NCBI GenBank assembly: GCA_029554925.1 | Contig: JAKPUV010000851.1 | Span: forward strand, 1 to 14,383 | DNA: 14,383 bases | From: Candidatus Hydrogenedentota bacterium | GTDB taxonomy: Bacteria; Hydrogenedentota; Hydrogenedentia; Hydrogenedentales; CAITNO01 | Reading direction: 5' to 3' | Part shown: one piece after another, positions 1 to 7,410 of the stretch | How positions within the stretch are numbered: position 1 is the stretch's first letter | Layout: each line of letters begins with the position of its first letter | The notes under the pieces: generated by a model | Databases searched by the model: none | What the model saw: only the letters and a program-made list of their open reading frames with translations | What the model was told of the DNA's origin: nothing | Made by a program: the position numbers and the translations under genes

Positions 1-537
1 CACGTCAAGGTGGTGAACCGGGACGCGACGGTGCGCGCGTCGCTGGAGCAGGAGCATCTCCAGAACTTCGACATGTTTGTGGCTACCACGGAGGACGACG
101 AGCGGAACATTATGGCGGGGGTGCTCGCGCGGGAGGTGGGCGTGCCGCATGTGGTGGCCGTGGTGCACCAGCCGGACTTCGCGCCGCTGGTCGTGAAGCT
201 GGGCATCGACCTCGCCCTGACCCCCCGGCTTGCCTTCGCCAACAGCGTGCTCAAGATCATCCACCAGGAGCGCGTCACGGCGTCCTCCTTCCTGGGCGAG
301 GGGGATATGGAGGTGGTCGAGGCGAAGCTGGGCGACGGGGCGCCGATGGCGGGCCGCACGATCGCGGAGGTGGCGGACCGCCTGCCGGGGCACGCGCTGA
401 TCGCCACGGTCCTGCGCGGCGAGCAGGTGATTGTCCCCGGCGGTTCCGACCGCCTGGAGACCGGCGACACCGTGGTGTTCATCACCCCGACGGCGGACGC
501 CAACGCGGCAAGGAAGGCCCTCACAGGCGCGAAATGA
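1..537 (+). CDS. trkA: Trk potassium uptake regulatory subunit TrkA, C-terminal half (5' truncated by window)
   Basis: The reading frame is open from the first base, so the start lies outside the window and 178 codons remain. Seen: about the first 90 residues match the second half of an RCK (TrkA-N) nucleotide-binding domain, with a TTEDDERNIM stretch and a GVPHVVAVVHQPDF segment followed by a conserved ALTPR turn. From about residue 100 there is a TrkA-C (RCK-C) domain with the typical G-x-P-x-x-G-R-T-I and D-R-L-x-x-G-D-T-V-V-F signatures. Known of the family: TrkA is a cytoplasmic NAD(H)/nucleotide-binding ring that gates the membrane pore protein TrkH. Context: its TGA overlaps the ATG of the next gene (ATGA), so the two are probably translationally coupled and the partner is the TrkH encoded there. 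GTG codons near base 10 are internal, because the protein clearly continues upstream. Full-length TrkA usually has two RCK repeats, of which only part of one is visible. Confidence 0.93.
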   Translation, partial: HVKVVNRDATVRASLEQEHLQNFDMFVATTEDDERNIMAGVLAREVGVPHVVAVVHQPDFAPLVVKLGIDLALTPRLAFANSVLKIIHQERVTASSFLGEGDMEVVEAKLGDGAPMAGRTIAEVADRLPGHALIATVLRGEQVIVPGGSDRLETGDTVVFITPTADANAARKALTGAK

Positions 538-2030
538 ACTACCGGATCATCGCAAGAAACTTGGGGATATTCTCCCTTTGGGTGGCGGTGTGGATGGTGG
601 CCTCCTCGCTGTGGTCGCTCTGGTACGGGGAAGCGGAGGCTCTTCGTGCGTTGCTGGAGGCCGCGGCCGCTTCGGCCCTTTCAGGGGGCGTTCTGGTCTT
701 TCTGGGACAGGGACAGCACCGCCGGATGTATGAGCGGGAAAGCGTTGCCCTGGTGGGCTTGGGGTGGATATTCATTTCGGCCCTGGGGGCGCTTCCCTTT
801 CTGTTTTACGGGGGCATGACCTTCACGGACGCCTATTTCGAGTCCATGTCCGGGTTCACCACGACCGGATCCTCCGTCATCTCCGAAATTGAGAGCCTTC
901 CCAAGGGGATCCTCTTTTGGAGGTCCCTCACGCACTGGCTGGGCGGTCTTGGGGTGGTCGTGCTCATGGTGGCCGTGATCCCCTTTATCGGGCTTACGGG
1001 CAAGATGCTGTACCAGTCCGAGGTGACCGGGCTGTCCAAGGACGGGGTGCGTCCGCGCATCAAGGAGTCGGCCTTTGTTCTCCTCAAGGTGTATGGGGTG
1101 CTGACCGTCATTCATGTCGCCGCGCTGATGGTGGCGGGCATGGACCTTTATGACGCCCTTTGCCACACCTTTGGAAGTCTGGCGACGGGAGGTTTCTCCA
1201 CCCGGAACAAGAGCATCGAGGCATTCAACAGCCTGCCGATAGAGACGACCATCACGGTGTTTGAACTGGTGGGGGCGACCAACTTCACCCTCTACTACCT
1301 GATGGCAAGGGGGGACTGGAAGGCCCTCTTCAGAAACACGGAGTGGCGTGTCTTCATTGCCATATTCCTCGTGTCCTGCACCCTCGTCACGCTGAACCTT
1401 CTCGGTGTCCAGGGCGAGGTGGCCGCGGACGCGTCGGTTCCGGGCGCGGCCGGCGCGGCAGATTACACGCGCGGCCAGGCTGTCCGCTTTTCGTCGTTCC
1501 AGGTGGCCACCATGATGACCAACACCGGGTTTACCGGCGCGGATTTCAACATCTGGCCGTATTTCTCCCGGATATGGATCATGATGATCGTGATGATGGG
1601 CGGATGCGCCGGCTCCACTGCGGGGGGGCTCAAGATCATCCGCGTGGTGATCCTGTTCAAGATCGGCGCCCAGCAGATACAGCGCATCTTTCGTCCGCAC
1701 ACCCTGCGGGCGATCCGGGTGAACGGTCAGGTGGTTTCCGAGGACATTCAATACAGCGTGCTTTCCTTTTTTCTGGTGTATGTGGCGGTCACGGCTTTTT
1801 CCACAGTGGTCATGTCGTTCCTGGGCCTGCCGCTGGAGAGCGCCTTCTCCTCCGTGGTGGCCTGCCTGAACAACACCGGGCCGGGGTTGGGGATGGTGGG
1901 CGCGGAGACGAACTTCGCGTGCGTGCCCGCCGCAGGGAAGTGGTTCCTGAGCCTGGTCATGGTGACCGGACGTTTGGAATTCTTCAGCGTTATGGTATTC
2001 TTCTTCCCATCATTCTGGCGGCGCGGCTGA
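534..2030 (+). CDS. trkH: Trk/Ktr-type potassium transporter membrane subunit TrkH (copy 1)
   Basis: A 498-residue polytopic membrane protein of normal TrkH length. Seen: four P-loop filter segments in order, TTTGSS (residues 109-114), ATGGFST (217-223), TNTGFTG (329-335) and NNTGPGLG (446-453), each carrying the filter glycine, plus the conserved THWLGGLG helix (133-140) and a C-terminal GRLEFFSVMVFFFPSFWRRG tail. Known of the family: TrkH forms the K+-conducting pore and is gated by the TrkA ring on its cytoplasmic face. A glycine in the first loop, rather than serine, fits potassium selectivity. The ATG start overlaps the trkA stop by 4 bp. No strong ribosome-binding site is needed if translation is coupled. 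A second, closely related trkH follows 43 bp downstream. Confidence 0.95.
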   Translation: MNYRIIARNLGIFSLWVAVWMVASSLWSLWYGEAEALRALLEAAAASALSGGVLVFLGQGQHRRMYERESVALVGLGWIFISALGALPFLFYGGMTFTDAYFESMSGFTTTGSSVISEIESLPKGILFWRSLTHWLGGLGVVVLMVAVIPFIGLTGKMLYQSEVTGLSKDGVRPRIKESAFVLLKVYGVLTVIHVAALMVAGMDLYDALCHTFGSLATGGFSTRNKSIEAFNSLPIETTITVFELVGATNFTLYYLMARGDWKALFRNTEWRVFIAIFLVSCTLVTLNLLGVQGEVAADASVPGAAGAADYTRGQAVRFSSFQVATMMTNTGFTGADFNIWPYFSRIWIMMIVMMGGCAGSTAGGLKIIRVVILFKIGAQQIQRIFRPHTLRAIRVNGQVVSEDIQYSVLSFFLVYVAVTAFSTVVMSFLGLPLESAFSSVVACLNNTGPGLGMVGAETNFACVPAAGKWFLSLVMVTGRLEFFSVMVFFFPSFWRRG

Positions 2031-2073
2031 GGCGCGGCGTCCCCCGGTGTGAAGCATCTTACAATGGTGGGCA

Positions 2074-3564
2074 ATGAATTACCGTCTGCTGCTGCGATAT
2101 CTCGGCGTGTTTCTGCTCGCGCTTGCCCTTCCTCTGGCGGTTTCCGCGCTGTGGGCGGTCTGGTACGGGGAATGGCGTTCGCTTGAGTCGTTCCTGCGCA
2201 CCATCGTGCTGACGGTAGGGGGCGGTTTCACGCTGTGGGGAGTGGGCCGCGGGGCCCGGGTCCGGGTGTATGAGCGGGAGGGGCTGGCCCTTGTGGCGCT
2301 GGGGTGGCTCCTGATCGCGGGGGTGAGCGCCCTTCCCTACGTTTTTGCGGGGCTCATGGACCCTTCGTCCGCCTATTTCGAGTCCATGTCCGGCTACACC
2401 ACCACGGGGGCCTCCGTGCTGGTGGAGGTGGAGCCGGTGGACAAGAGCCTGCTTTTCTGGCGGGCCACCACCCACTGGCTGGGGGGCATGGGGATTATTG
2501 TCCTCATTGTCGCGGTGCTGCCCTCCCTGGGGGCCGGGGGGAAGCAGCTTTACCGGTCCGAGGTGCCCGGAGTGGACAAGACGGGCCTGCTGCCGCGCAT
2601 GCAGGACACGGCGGCGATGCTCTACAAGATCTATCTGGGCATGACCATCGTGCAGACGGCGTGCCTGGTGGCGGCGGGAATGAGCCTGTTTGACGCGCTC
2701 TGCCACACCTTTGCCTCGCTGTCCACCGGGGGGTTTTCCACGCGCACCGCCAGCATCGGCGCCTACGACAGCCTTCCCATCGAGATCATTGTGACCGTTT
2801 TCACGGTGCTTTGCGGGGCGAATTTCGGGCTGTATTTCGCCATGCTCCACGGGGACTGGAAGGCCCCCTTGCGCAGCACGGAGTTTCGCTGGTATCTCGG
2901 CATCCTGCTGGCCGCCACGCTGCTGATCACCGTGAATCTGATGGGCGTTCAGGGGGCCATACCGGAGGATCCCGGCGCGGGAACGCATGATGTGCGGTAC
3001 GGTTTCGGGCATGCGCTGCGCGTGGCCGCGTTTCAGGTGGGCACCATCATGACGACGACGGGTTTCGCGACGGACAACACGGACCTCTGGCCGTACTTCT
3101 CGCGCGCGGTGCTGATCGCCCTGATGATCGTGGGGGCGTGCTCCGGCTCCACGGCGGGGGGAACCAAGGTTTTCCGCGTCGCGCTGATCGCCAAGATCGT
3201 GCGCAGCCAGTTGGAGCGCCTGTACCGCCCCAAGACGGTGCGCGCGGTGCGGATGAACGGCGCCGCCGTGCCGCTTGAAGTGCAGCTCACCGTTTACACC
3301 TTCTTCGCGATGCACGTCGCCGTGCTGGTCGTGGGGACCATGTTCATGTCTTTGCTGGGACTCCCCTTCCAGACGGCCTTCAGTTCCGTCGTGGCGACGG
3401 TTAACAACATCGGGCCGGGGATGGAACTGGTGGGCTCCACGGCCAACTACGCCTGTGTGCCGGCGGCGGGGAAGTGGTTTCTGTCCCTGCTGATGGTGAT
3501 CGGCCGCTTGGAGTTTTTCAGCATCTGCGTGCTGTTTCTCCCCTCCTTCTGGAGGCGGGCGTAG
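2074..3564 (+). CDS. trkH: Trk/Ktr-type potassium transporter membrane subunit TrkH (copy 2, tandem paralogue)
   Basis: A 496-residue TrkH that aligns with the preceding gene without gaps over about the first 294 residues; in residues 91-150 I count 37 of 60 identities. Seen: P-loops TTTGAS (109-114), STGGFST (217-223), TTTGFAT (327-333) and NNIGPGME (444-451), the THWLGGMG helix (133-140) and the same GRLEFF...PSFWRR carboxyl end. The fourth loop has Ile where copy 1 has Thr, just before the filter glycine. This could tune conductance or be neutral. The start ATG is preceded by a short GGTGG. The same opening residues (MNYR) in both copies support both start choices. It probably shares the TrkA made from the same operon. 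It ends 5 bp from the convergent sigma-factor gene. Confidence 0.95.
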   Translation: MNYRLLLRYLGVFLLALALPLAVSALWAVWYGEWRSLESFLRTIVLTVGGGFTLWGVGRGARVRVYEREGLALVALGWLLIAGVSALPYVFAGLMDPSSAYFESMSGYTTTGASVLVEVEPVDKSLLFWRATTHWLGGMGIIVLIVAVLPSLGAGGKQLYRSEVPGVDKTGLLPRMQDTAAMLYKIYLGMTIVQTACLVAAGMSLFDALCHTFASLSTGGFSTRTASIGAYDSLPIEIIVTVFTVLCGANFGLYFAMLHGDWKAPLRSTEFRWYLGILLAATLLITVNLMGVQGAIPEDPGAGTHDVRYGFGHALRVAAFQVGTIMTTTGFATDNTDLWPYFSRAVLIALMIVGACSGSTAGGTKVFRVALIAKIVRSQLERLYRPKTVRAVRMNGAAVPLEVQLTVYTFFAMHVAVLVVGTMFMSLLGLPFQTAFSSVVATVNNIGPGMELVGSTANYACVPAAGKWFLSLLMVIGRLEFFSICVLFLPSFWRRA

Positions 3565-3569
3565 GCGGC

Positions 3570-4154
3570 TCAGTCGCGGGTGCCGGGAACCATTCTGCGC
3601 TCGCGGGCGTAGTCTTCCAGGGCCTCGCGCAGGAGCTTCCGGCCGCGGTAGAGGCGGGACATCACGGTGCCGAGGGGGCACTGCATGATGTCGGCGATCT
3701 CCTTGTAGGACATGTCCTCCAGGTCGGCCATGATGACGGCGTTGCGGAAGTCGTCGGGGAGGGCCTCGATGGCCTTGCGCACGGGGTCGTCCACGAGTTC
3801 GAGGAGGTCCTCCTGGTTCCCCTTGCGGGGCTCGAAAAAGACCTCGGGGTCGGGGGCGGTCTCCGGGGCGGATTCAAAGCCCGACAGCTCGACTTCGGCG
3901 GGGCGGCGGGTCTTCCGCCGGTACTCGTTGATGAAGGTGTTGCGGAGAATGGTGAGGAGCCACGCCTTGATGTAGGTGCCCTCGCGGAACTTGTCGTGGA
4001 AGCGCAGGGCCTTGACGATGGTGTTCTGTGTGAGGTCCTCGGCGTCGGCGGAGTTCCGGGTGAGGCGCATGGCAACGGCGAAGAGCATGTCTATATGCTC
4101 CAGCACCTGCCGTTCAAACTCGCGCGAGCGGTTTATCACCAATGCGTCAGCCAC
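3570..4154 (-). CDS. ECF (group 4) sigma-70 factor, SigR/SigH-like
   Basis: A 194-residue ECF sigma factor with the two expected domains. Sigma-2 is at about residues 18-85, including DAEDLTQNTIVKAL (37-50), KAWLLTILRN (63-72) and a basic INEYRRKTRRP stretch. Sigma-4 is at about 123-180, with ALPDDFRNAV (131-140), the helix-turn-helix YKEIADIM and GTVMSRLYRGRKLL (162-175). The GTG start is preceded on the minus strand by a purine-rich GAGGGA/GGAG stretch, and no other start codon lies close upstream in frame. From memory, the FREGT..KAWL, N.(F/Y)IN.YR, E(F)R.AV..AD and P(I/L)GTVMSRL.RGR blocks match actinobacterial SigR/SigH, the disulfide-stress sigma factors. Those have a zinc-binding anti-sigma gene directly downstream. 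Here the next gene downstream is the convergent trkH 5 bp away, so no adjacent anti-sigma exists. Its regulon is not shown by the sequence, but SigR-type promoter matches lie upstream of it and of cysK. Confidence 0.93.
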   Translation of the reverse strand: MADALVINRSREFERQVLEHIDMLFAVAMRLTRNSADAEDLTQNTIVKALRFHDKFREGTYIKAWLLTILRNTFINEYRRKTRRPAEVELSGFESAPETAPDPEVFFEPRKGNQEDLLELVDDPVRKAIEALPDDFRNAVIMADLEDMSYKEIADIMQCPLGTVMSRLYRGRKLLREALEDYARERRMVPGTRD

Positions 4155-4216
4155 GTTCTCCGTCCCTCTGTCCTTGAACCGTCGGCGCGGCGCGGGCCGC
4201 CTTTTCTCCGGGGCTT

Positions 4217-4246
4217 ATCGTAGCAGGAAAGCAACTCGGGAGGCAA
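4217..4246 (-). promoter_or_regulatory. Candidate housekeeping promoter of the sigma-factor gene
   Basis: On the minus strand, TTGCCT (4246-4241) and TACGAT (4222-4217) are separated by 18 bases, each with 4 of 6 matches to the sigma-70 consensus. It overlaps the GGAAT-N16-GTT element, so the two would be alternatives or a dual promoter. This is a weak call from pattern alone. Confidence 0.25.
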
Positions 4247-4256
4247 TGTCCATTCC
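4233..4256 (-). promoter_or_regulatory. Candidate SigR/SigH-type promoter of the sigma-factor gene (GGAAT-N16-GTT)
   Basis: On the minus strand GGAAT (4256-4252) is followed after 16 bases by GTT (4235-4233), in the gap between recG and the sigma gene and about 80 bases upstream of its GTG. The SigR consensus, from memory, is GGAAT-N18/19-GTT; shorter spacings are reported for mycobacterial SigH. Autoregulation is normal for such factors. The spacing is not ideal, and one identical N16 match occurs by chance inside trkH copy 2 (2169-2192). Confidence 0.35.
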
Positions 4257-4265
4257 GCCGGAGGG

Positions 4266-6359
4266 CTACGCCGGCGCCGGGGCGTCGCTCTGGGGACGGA
4301 AGAGTGAGTCTGCGAGATTCCCGGCGTCCGCGCAGTCCGGTGCCGTCAGCCGTTCCGCCTCGCGGCGCGCGGCGTCGAGCAGGCGGGCGTCGCGGATCAG
4401 GTCGGCGGCGCGCAGATCGCTTAGACCGGCCTGCCGCACGCCCAGAAGCTCCCCCGGGCCCCGCATGCGGAGGTCCGCCTCGGCGATGTCAAAGCCGCTG
4501 GAGCATTTGCAGAGGGTTTCCAGACGCTCCCTGCCTTCGGGTGTTCGGGGCTTCCCCAGAAGAAAGCAGAATGACGGGCGGGTGCCGCGTCCGACCCGTC
4601 CGCGGAGCTGGTGGAGCTGGGTCAGGCCGAATTCCGAGGCGTTTTCAATGACCATGAGGGTGGCGTTGGGGACGTCAATGCCCACCTCGATCACGGTGGT
4701 GCTGAAAAGCACCTGAATCTCCCCCCGCTTGAAGGCGCGCATGACGGCGTCCTTCTCCGGGGCGGGGAGGCGTCCGTGGAGCAAGCCCGTGCGCAGCCCC
4801 GCGAGGGGACCCGCGGAGAGTTCGCTGAAATGGGTCAGGAGCGCCCGGGTGTCCTGCTTGGCAATGGAATCCTCGATCAGGGGGCACACGACATAGGCCT
4901 GCACCCCCTCTTCCGCCTGCTTGCGGACATGGTCATAGCACGCGGCGGTCTTGCCCTGGGGGATATAGCGCGTGGTGACCGGGGTGCGGCCGGGGGGCAG
5001 CTCGTCCATGACGGTGAGGTCCATCCGCCCGAAAACGGTGAGGGCGAGCGACCGGGGAATGGGGGTTGCCGACATTTGCAGCACATCGGGCCGGGGGCCC
5101 TTGCGCACCAGCAGCTCGCGCTGCGCGACACCGAAACGGTGCTGTTCGTCAATGATCACCAGGCCCAACTGGTGAAAGGCGGCCCTGTCCTGGAAGAGGG
5201 CGTGGGTGCCCACGACCACCTGGGCGTCGCCGGAGGCCGCCGCGCGGTGGGCCTCCCCCCTGCCCTCCGCGGCTCCGGTGAGCAGCACGGTGCGCAGGCC
5301 CAGGGGCGCGAGAAGCCCCTCCAGCACCAGCGCGTGCTGCGCCGCCAGCAGTTCCGTGGGGGCCATGAAGGCGGTCTGGAGGCCCCCATCCGCCGCGACG
5401 ACCGCCGCGTGCAGGGCCACCAGGGTCTTGCCGGAGCCCACATCGCCCTGAAGCAGGCGGAGCATGGGGGTGGGGCCCGCCATGTCCCCAAGAATGTCCT
5501 CCACGGCCCGGCGCTGTGCCGCTGTCAGGGCGAAGGGGATTTCCGCCTGAAAACGGCGGAGCAGCTCCCCGCCAACGCGGTGGGTGTGGGCGCGGTTCTC
5601 CTGCCTCAACAGGCGCTTTTGGCGCTGGATGTCCGTCTGGAGGACCAGCAACTCCTCGAAGATGAGACGTCTTCGGGCGGCGGCGGCCGCCTCGGGCGAA
5701 TCGGGAGCATGCACCCCCCGCAGGGCCTCCGCGGCGGGGGGGAACCCCATGCGTTCGGCAAGCTCCCCGGGCAGCGGCTCCGCCAGGCCGGGCGCCACCG
5801 CGTCCAGCGCGGCGAGGACCCATTTCCGCAGCATCCGCTGGGTGATTCCCTCGGTGAGCGGATAAGCGGGCAGAATGCGCCCCTGCCGGAGGCTCTGCAA
5901 GTCCTCCTCCTCCAGCAACTCGTACTCAGGGCTTGAAAGACAGGGCCCGTTGTATTGCCCCACGCGTCCGGTGAAAAAAGCGTGCCTGCCGGGGACAAAG
6001 GCGCTTCTGGCAAGGAATCCGCGGCCGAAGAAGGACGCCTGCAGGGTACCGGTGCCGTCGGCAAGGGTAATCAACGCCAGAGACTGCCGGCCGCGCAGGC
6101 GCACCTGGCGGCTGGACGTGATCTCCGCTACCACGGAGACCCGTTCCCCCGGCTCGACGCTGGCAAGCGGCGTGAGCTCCCGGCAGTCCCGGTAGGCACG
6201 GGGAAAATGCAGGAGCAAATCCCGCACCGTGACGATGCCGAGCCGCGCCAGCAACGCCGCCCGGCCGGGACCTATGCCCGGCAGGGAGGCCACGCCGTCC
6301 TCCAGGGACGGCCCCGTCGGCAACGGCTTTCCCGCGTCCTCTGGCCGATCCGGCGGCAC
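4266..6359 (-). CDS. recG: ATP-dependent DNA helicase RecG
   Basis: A 697-residue protein of normal RecG length. Seen: an N-terminal helix-hairpin-like GVASLPGIGPGRA (22-34), an OB-fold wedge domain (about 60-150), then superfamily 2 helicase motifs: Walker A GDVGSGKT (305-312), APTELLAAQH (333-342), the RecG-type motif II DEQH (404-407), SAT (430-432), FSTTVIEVGIDVP (552-564) and motif VI QLRGRVGRG (584-592), followed by the C-terminal RMRGPGELLGVRQAG signature (631-645). Known of the family: RecG remodels stalled replication forks and branch-migrates Holliday junctions and D-/R-loops. The GTG start lies 2 bp after the stop of the upstream TIM-barrel gene and has no clear ribosome-binding site, so translation is probably coupled. 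I chose this start because it keeps the complete N-terminal wedge region and no earlier start fits. Confidence 0.96.
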   Translation of the reverse strand: MPPDRPEDAGKPLPTGPSLEDGVASLPGIGPGRAALLARLGIVTVRDLLLHFPRAYRDCRELTPLASVEPGERVSVVAEITSSRQVRLRGRQSLALITLADGTGTLQASFFGRGFLARSAFVPGRHAFFTGRVGQYNGPCLSSPEYELLEEEDLQSLRQGRILPAYPLTEGITQRMLRKWVLAALDAVAPGLAEPLPGELAERMGFPPAAEALRGVHAPDSPEAAAAARRRLIFEELLVLQTDIQRQKRLLRQENRAHTHRVGGELLRRFQAEIPFALTAAQRRAVEDILGDMAGPTPMLRLLQGDVGSGKTLVALHAAVVAADGGLQTAFMAPTELLAAQHALVLEGLLAPLGLRTVLLTGAAEGRGEAHRAAASGDAQVVVGTHALFQDRAAFHQLGLVIIDEQHRFGVAQRELLVRKGPRPDVLQMSATPIPRSLALTVFGRMDLTVMDELPPGRTPVTTRYIPQGKTAACYDHVRKQAEEGVQAYVVCPLIEDSIAKQDTRALLTHFSELSAGPLAGLRTGLLHGRLPAPEKDAVMRAFKRGEIQVLFSTTVIEVGIDVPNATLMVIENASEFGLTQLHQLRGRVGRGTRPSFCFLLGKPRTPEGRERLETLCKCSSGFDIAEADLRMRGPGELLGVRQAGLSDLRAADLIRDARLLDAARREAERLTAPDCADAGNLADSLFRPQSDAPAPA

Positions 6360-6361
6360 GG

Positions 6362-7267
6362 TCAGGCGGGCCAGGTCGGCTGCCCGGTGTACAGGTCAAA
6401 CAGGGTCCGGTAGTACCGCATGAAACGTGCGGGGTCGTCGTTGCCCTCGATTTCGGCGAGGCAGTACCCCGAGTATCCGCACTCCTTGAGCAGGTCAAAC
6501 AGTTCCTGCCAGGGGTACTTGGGAACGCCGATGTCGTTGATGTGGACCAGCCCCAGGGCGTGCTTCAGGAGGTCGAAATTGGCGCGGATGCTGCCGTTCT
6601 CGTCCGTCTCGCCGCCGTTGCAGTTCCAGCAGACCTTCGCGTTGGCGTGGTTGGCATGGTCGAGCATGGCCCGCACGCTCTTCGGCTCGCGGGAACCCTC
6701 GGATCCGTGCACCTCCATGCGGACCTCCACCCCGAGACCGGCGGCGGCCGCCGCCACCTCGCCCCAGGCCTTGCCGATGCGCTCATGGGTGACGGCGAGC
6801 TCCTCCCCCTTGTTCACGCCGTTGGGGCGCACCTTGATGCCGCCCGCACCCACGTCCGCAGCCAGTTGCGCGTACTCTTTGGCCCCCTCGATGTTCTTCT
6901 TGACCACGGCCGGGTTGTTGCTGTGAAACTCGTAGGTGCTGCCCAGTCCGACCAGAACCACGCCGGAATCCTCGAACTTCTTGCGGACGTCGGCGCGCTC
7001 GCTCTTGGAAAGGGACAGTTCGACGCCGTGGCCGTGGGTGGTGCGCAGCTCGACGCCCGCAAGCCCCGCCTCCTTGCAGAGGGCGATCAACTGGTCACAG
7101 GTCATCTTCTCCCCCATTTTGTAGGTGACCATGCCCAGTTTGAAAGGCGCGTTTGCGGCCGCCGCAACGGCGCGCAGGCCGCGGGACGGACCGGAGAGCG
7201 TAAGAGAGGCGGCGCTGGCGGCACCGGCACAGAGGGTCATCCAATGGCGTCTGGAAACGGGTTTCAT
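6362..7267 (-). CDS. Tat-exported TIM-barrel protein, sugar phosphate isomerase/epimerase (xylose isomerase-like) family
   Basis: A 301-residue protein. Seen: an N-terminal twin-arginine signal, S-R-R-H-W-M at residues 5-10, followed by a hydrophobic Ala/Leu-rich stretch and an AAAANA region around 35-40 as a plausible cleavage site. A TIM barrel of the AP-endonuclease-2/xylose-isomerase type follows, with GVELRTTHGHGVE (71-83), IKVRPNG (144-150), EVHGSEGS (185-192), NCNGGETDENG (215-225), VHINDIG (241-247) and AEIEG (271-275) supplying candidate acidic/histidine metal ligands. Its substrate cannot be read from sequence; such proteins are numerous in Planctomycetota-like bacteria and often unassigned. 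The ATG at 7267 is chosen because AAGGAG lies about 7 bases upstream and the Tat signal starts there. The open frame continues upstream as antisense to cysK, but that part is not coding. It leads directly into recG. Confidence 0.85.
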   Translation of the reverse strand: MKPVSRRHWMTLCAGAASAASLTLSGPSRGLRAVAAAANAPFKLGMVTYKMGEKMTCDQLIALCKEAGLAGVELRTTHGHGVELSLSKSERADVRKKFEDSGVVLVGLGSTYEFHSNNPAVVKKNIEGAKEYAQLAADVGAGGIKVRPNGVNKGEELAVTHERIGKAWGEVAAAAAGLGVEVRMEVHGSEGSREPKSVRAMLDHANHANAKVCWNCNGGETDENGSIRANFDLLKHALGLVHINDIGVPKYPWQELFDLLKECGYSGYCLAEIEGNDDPARFMRYYRTLFDLYTGQPTWPA

Positions 7268-7312
7268 GGGGCAGCTCCTTGTTATTGCTGTTGACCACTG
7301 CACGGAAAGGCC

Positions 7313-7341
7313 ATTATGCGCGGATGGGCTGTTCAGTGCAA
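7313..7341 (-). promoter_or_regulatory. Candidate promoter for the TIM-barrel gene and recG
   Basis: On the minus strand, TTGCAC (7341-7336) and CATAAT (7318-7313) are separated by 17 bases. The -10 matches 5 of 6 positions, the -35 is poor. It would give a leader of roughly 40 bases ending in the AAGGAG ribosome-binding site. The region is shared with the divergent cysK promoter. Confidence 0.35.
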
Positions 7342-7362
7342 GCCGTGCCTGGAAGGCCGGAG

Positions 7363-7392
7363 TTGACAACGGCGGCGCGCATACCTTACAAT
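7363..7392 (+). promoter_or_regulatory. Sigma-70 promoter of the cysK-metY(-metXW) cluster
   Basis: A perfect -35 TTGACA (7363-7368) and -10 TACAAT (7387-7392, 5 of 6) are spaced by 18 bases. Transcription would start near 7399, giving a 5' leader of about 74 bases before cysK. This is the best housekeeping promoter in the window. Confidence 0.7.
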
Positions 7393-7410
7393 GATTACCA
7401 AGTAAGGAAT
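7381..7410 (+). promoter_or_regulatory. Inverted repeat overlapping the cysK -10 region (candidate operator)
   Basis: CCTTAC (7384-7389) and GTAAGG (7402-7407) are perfect inverted arms with 12 bases between them. Adding the flanking AT-A/T bases gives 8 of 9 symmetric positions over 30 bp. The repeat covers the -10 and the likely start site, the expected place for a repressor to act. The binding protein is unknown. Confidence 0.4.

Noticed and set aside
2059..2065. TTACAAT as a -10 for trkH copy 2
   Set aside because: No -35 at a suitable distance, and the start codon would follow only 9 bases after it. trkH copy 2 is more likely read through from upstream.
2169..2192. GGAAT-N16-GTT inside trkH copy 2
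   Set aside because: It lies within coding sequence about 100 bases after the start, with no gene for it to drive. Used as an example of a chance match for the sigma-promoter argument.
2059..3681. A 540-codon open frame antisense to trkH copy 2
   Set aside because: Low-complexity Arg/His/Pro/Gln composition, opposite a gene with complete TrkH filter motifs; a GC-bias shadow.
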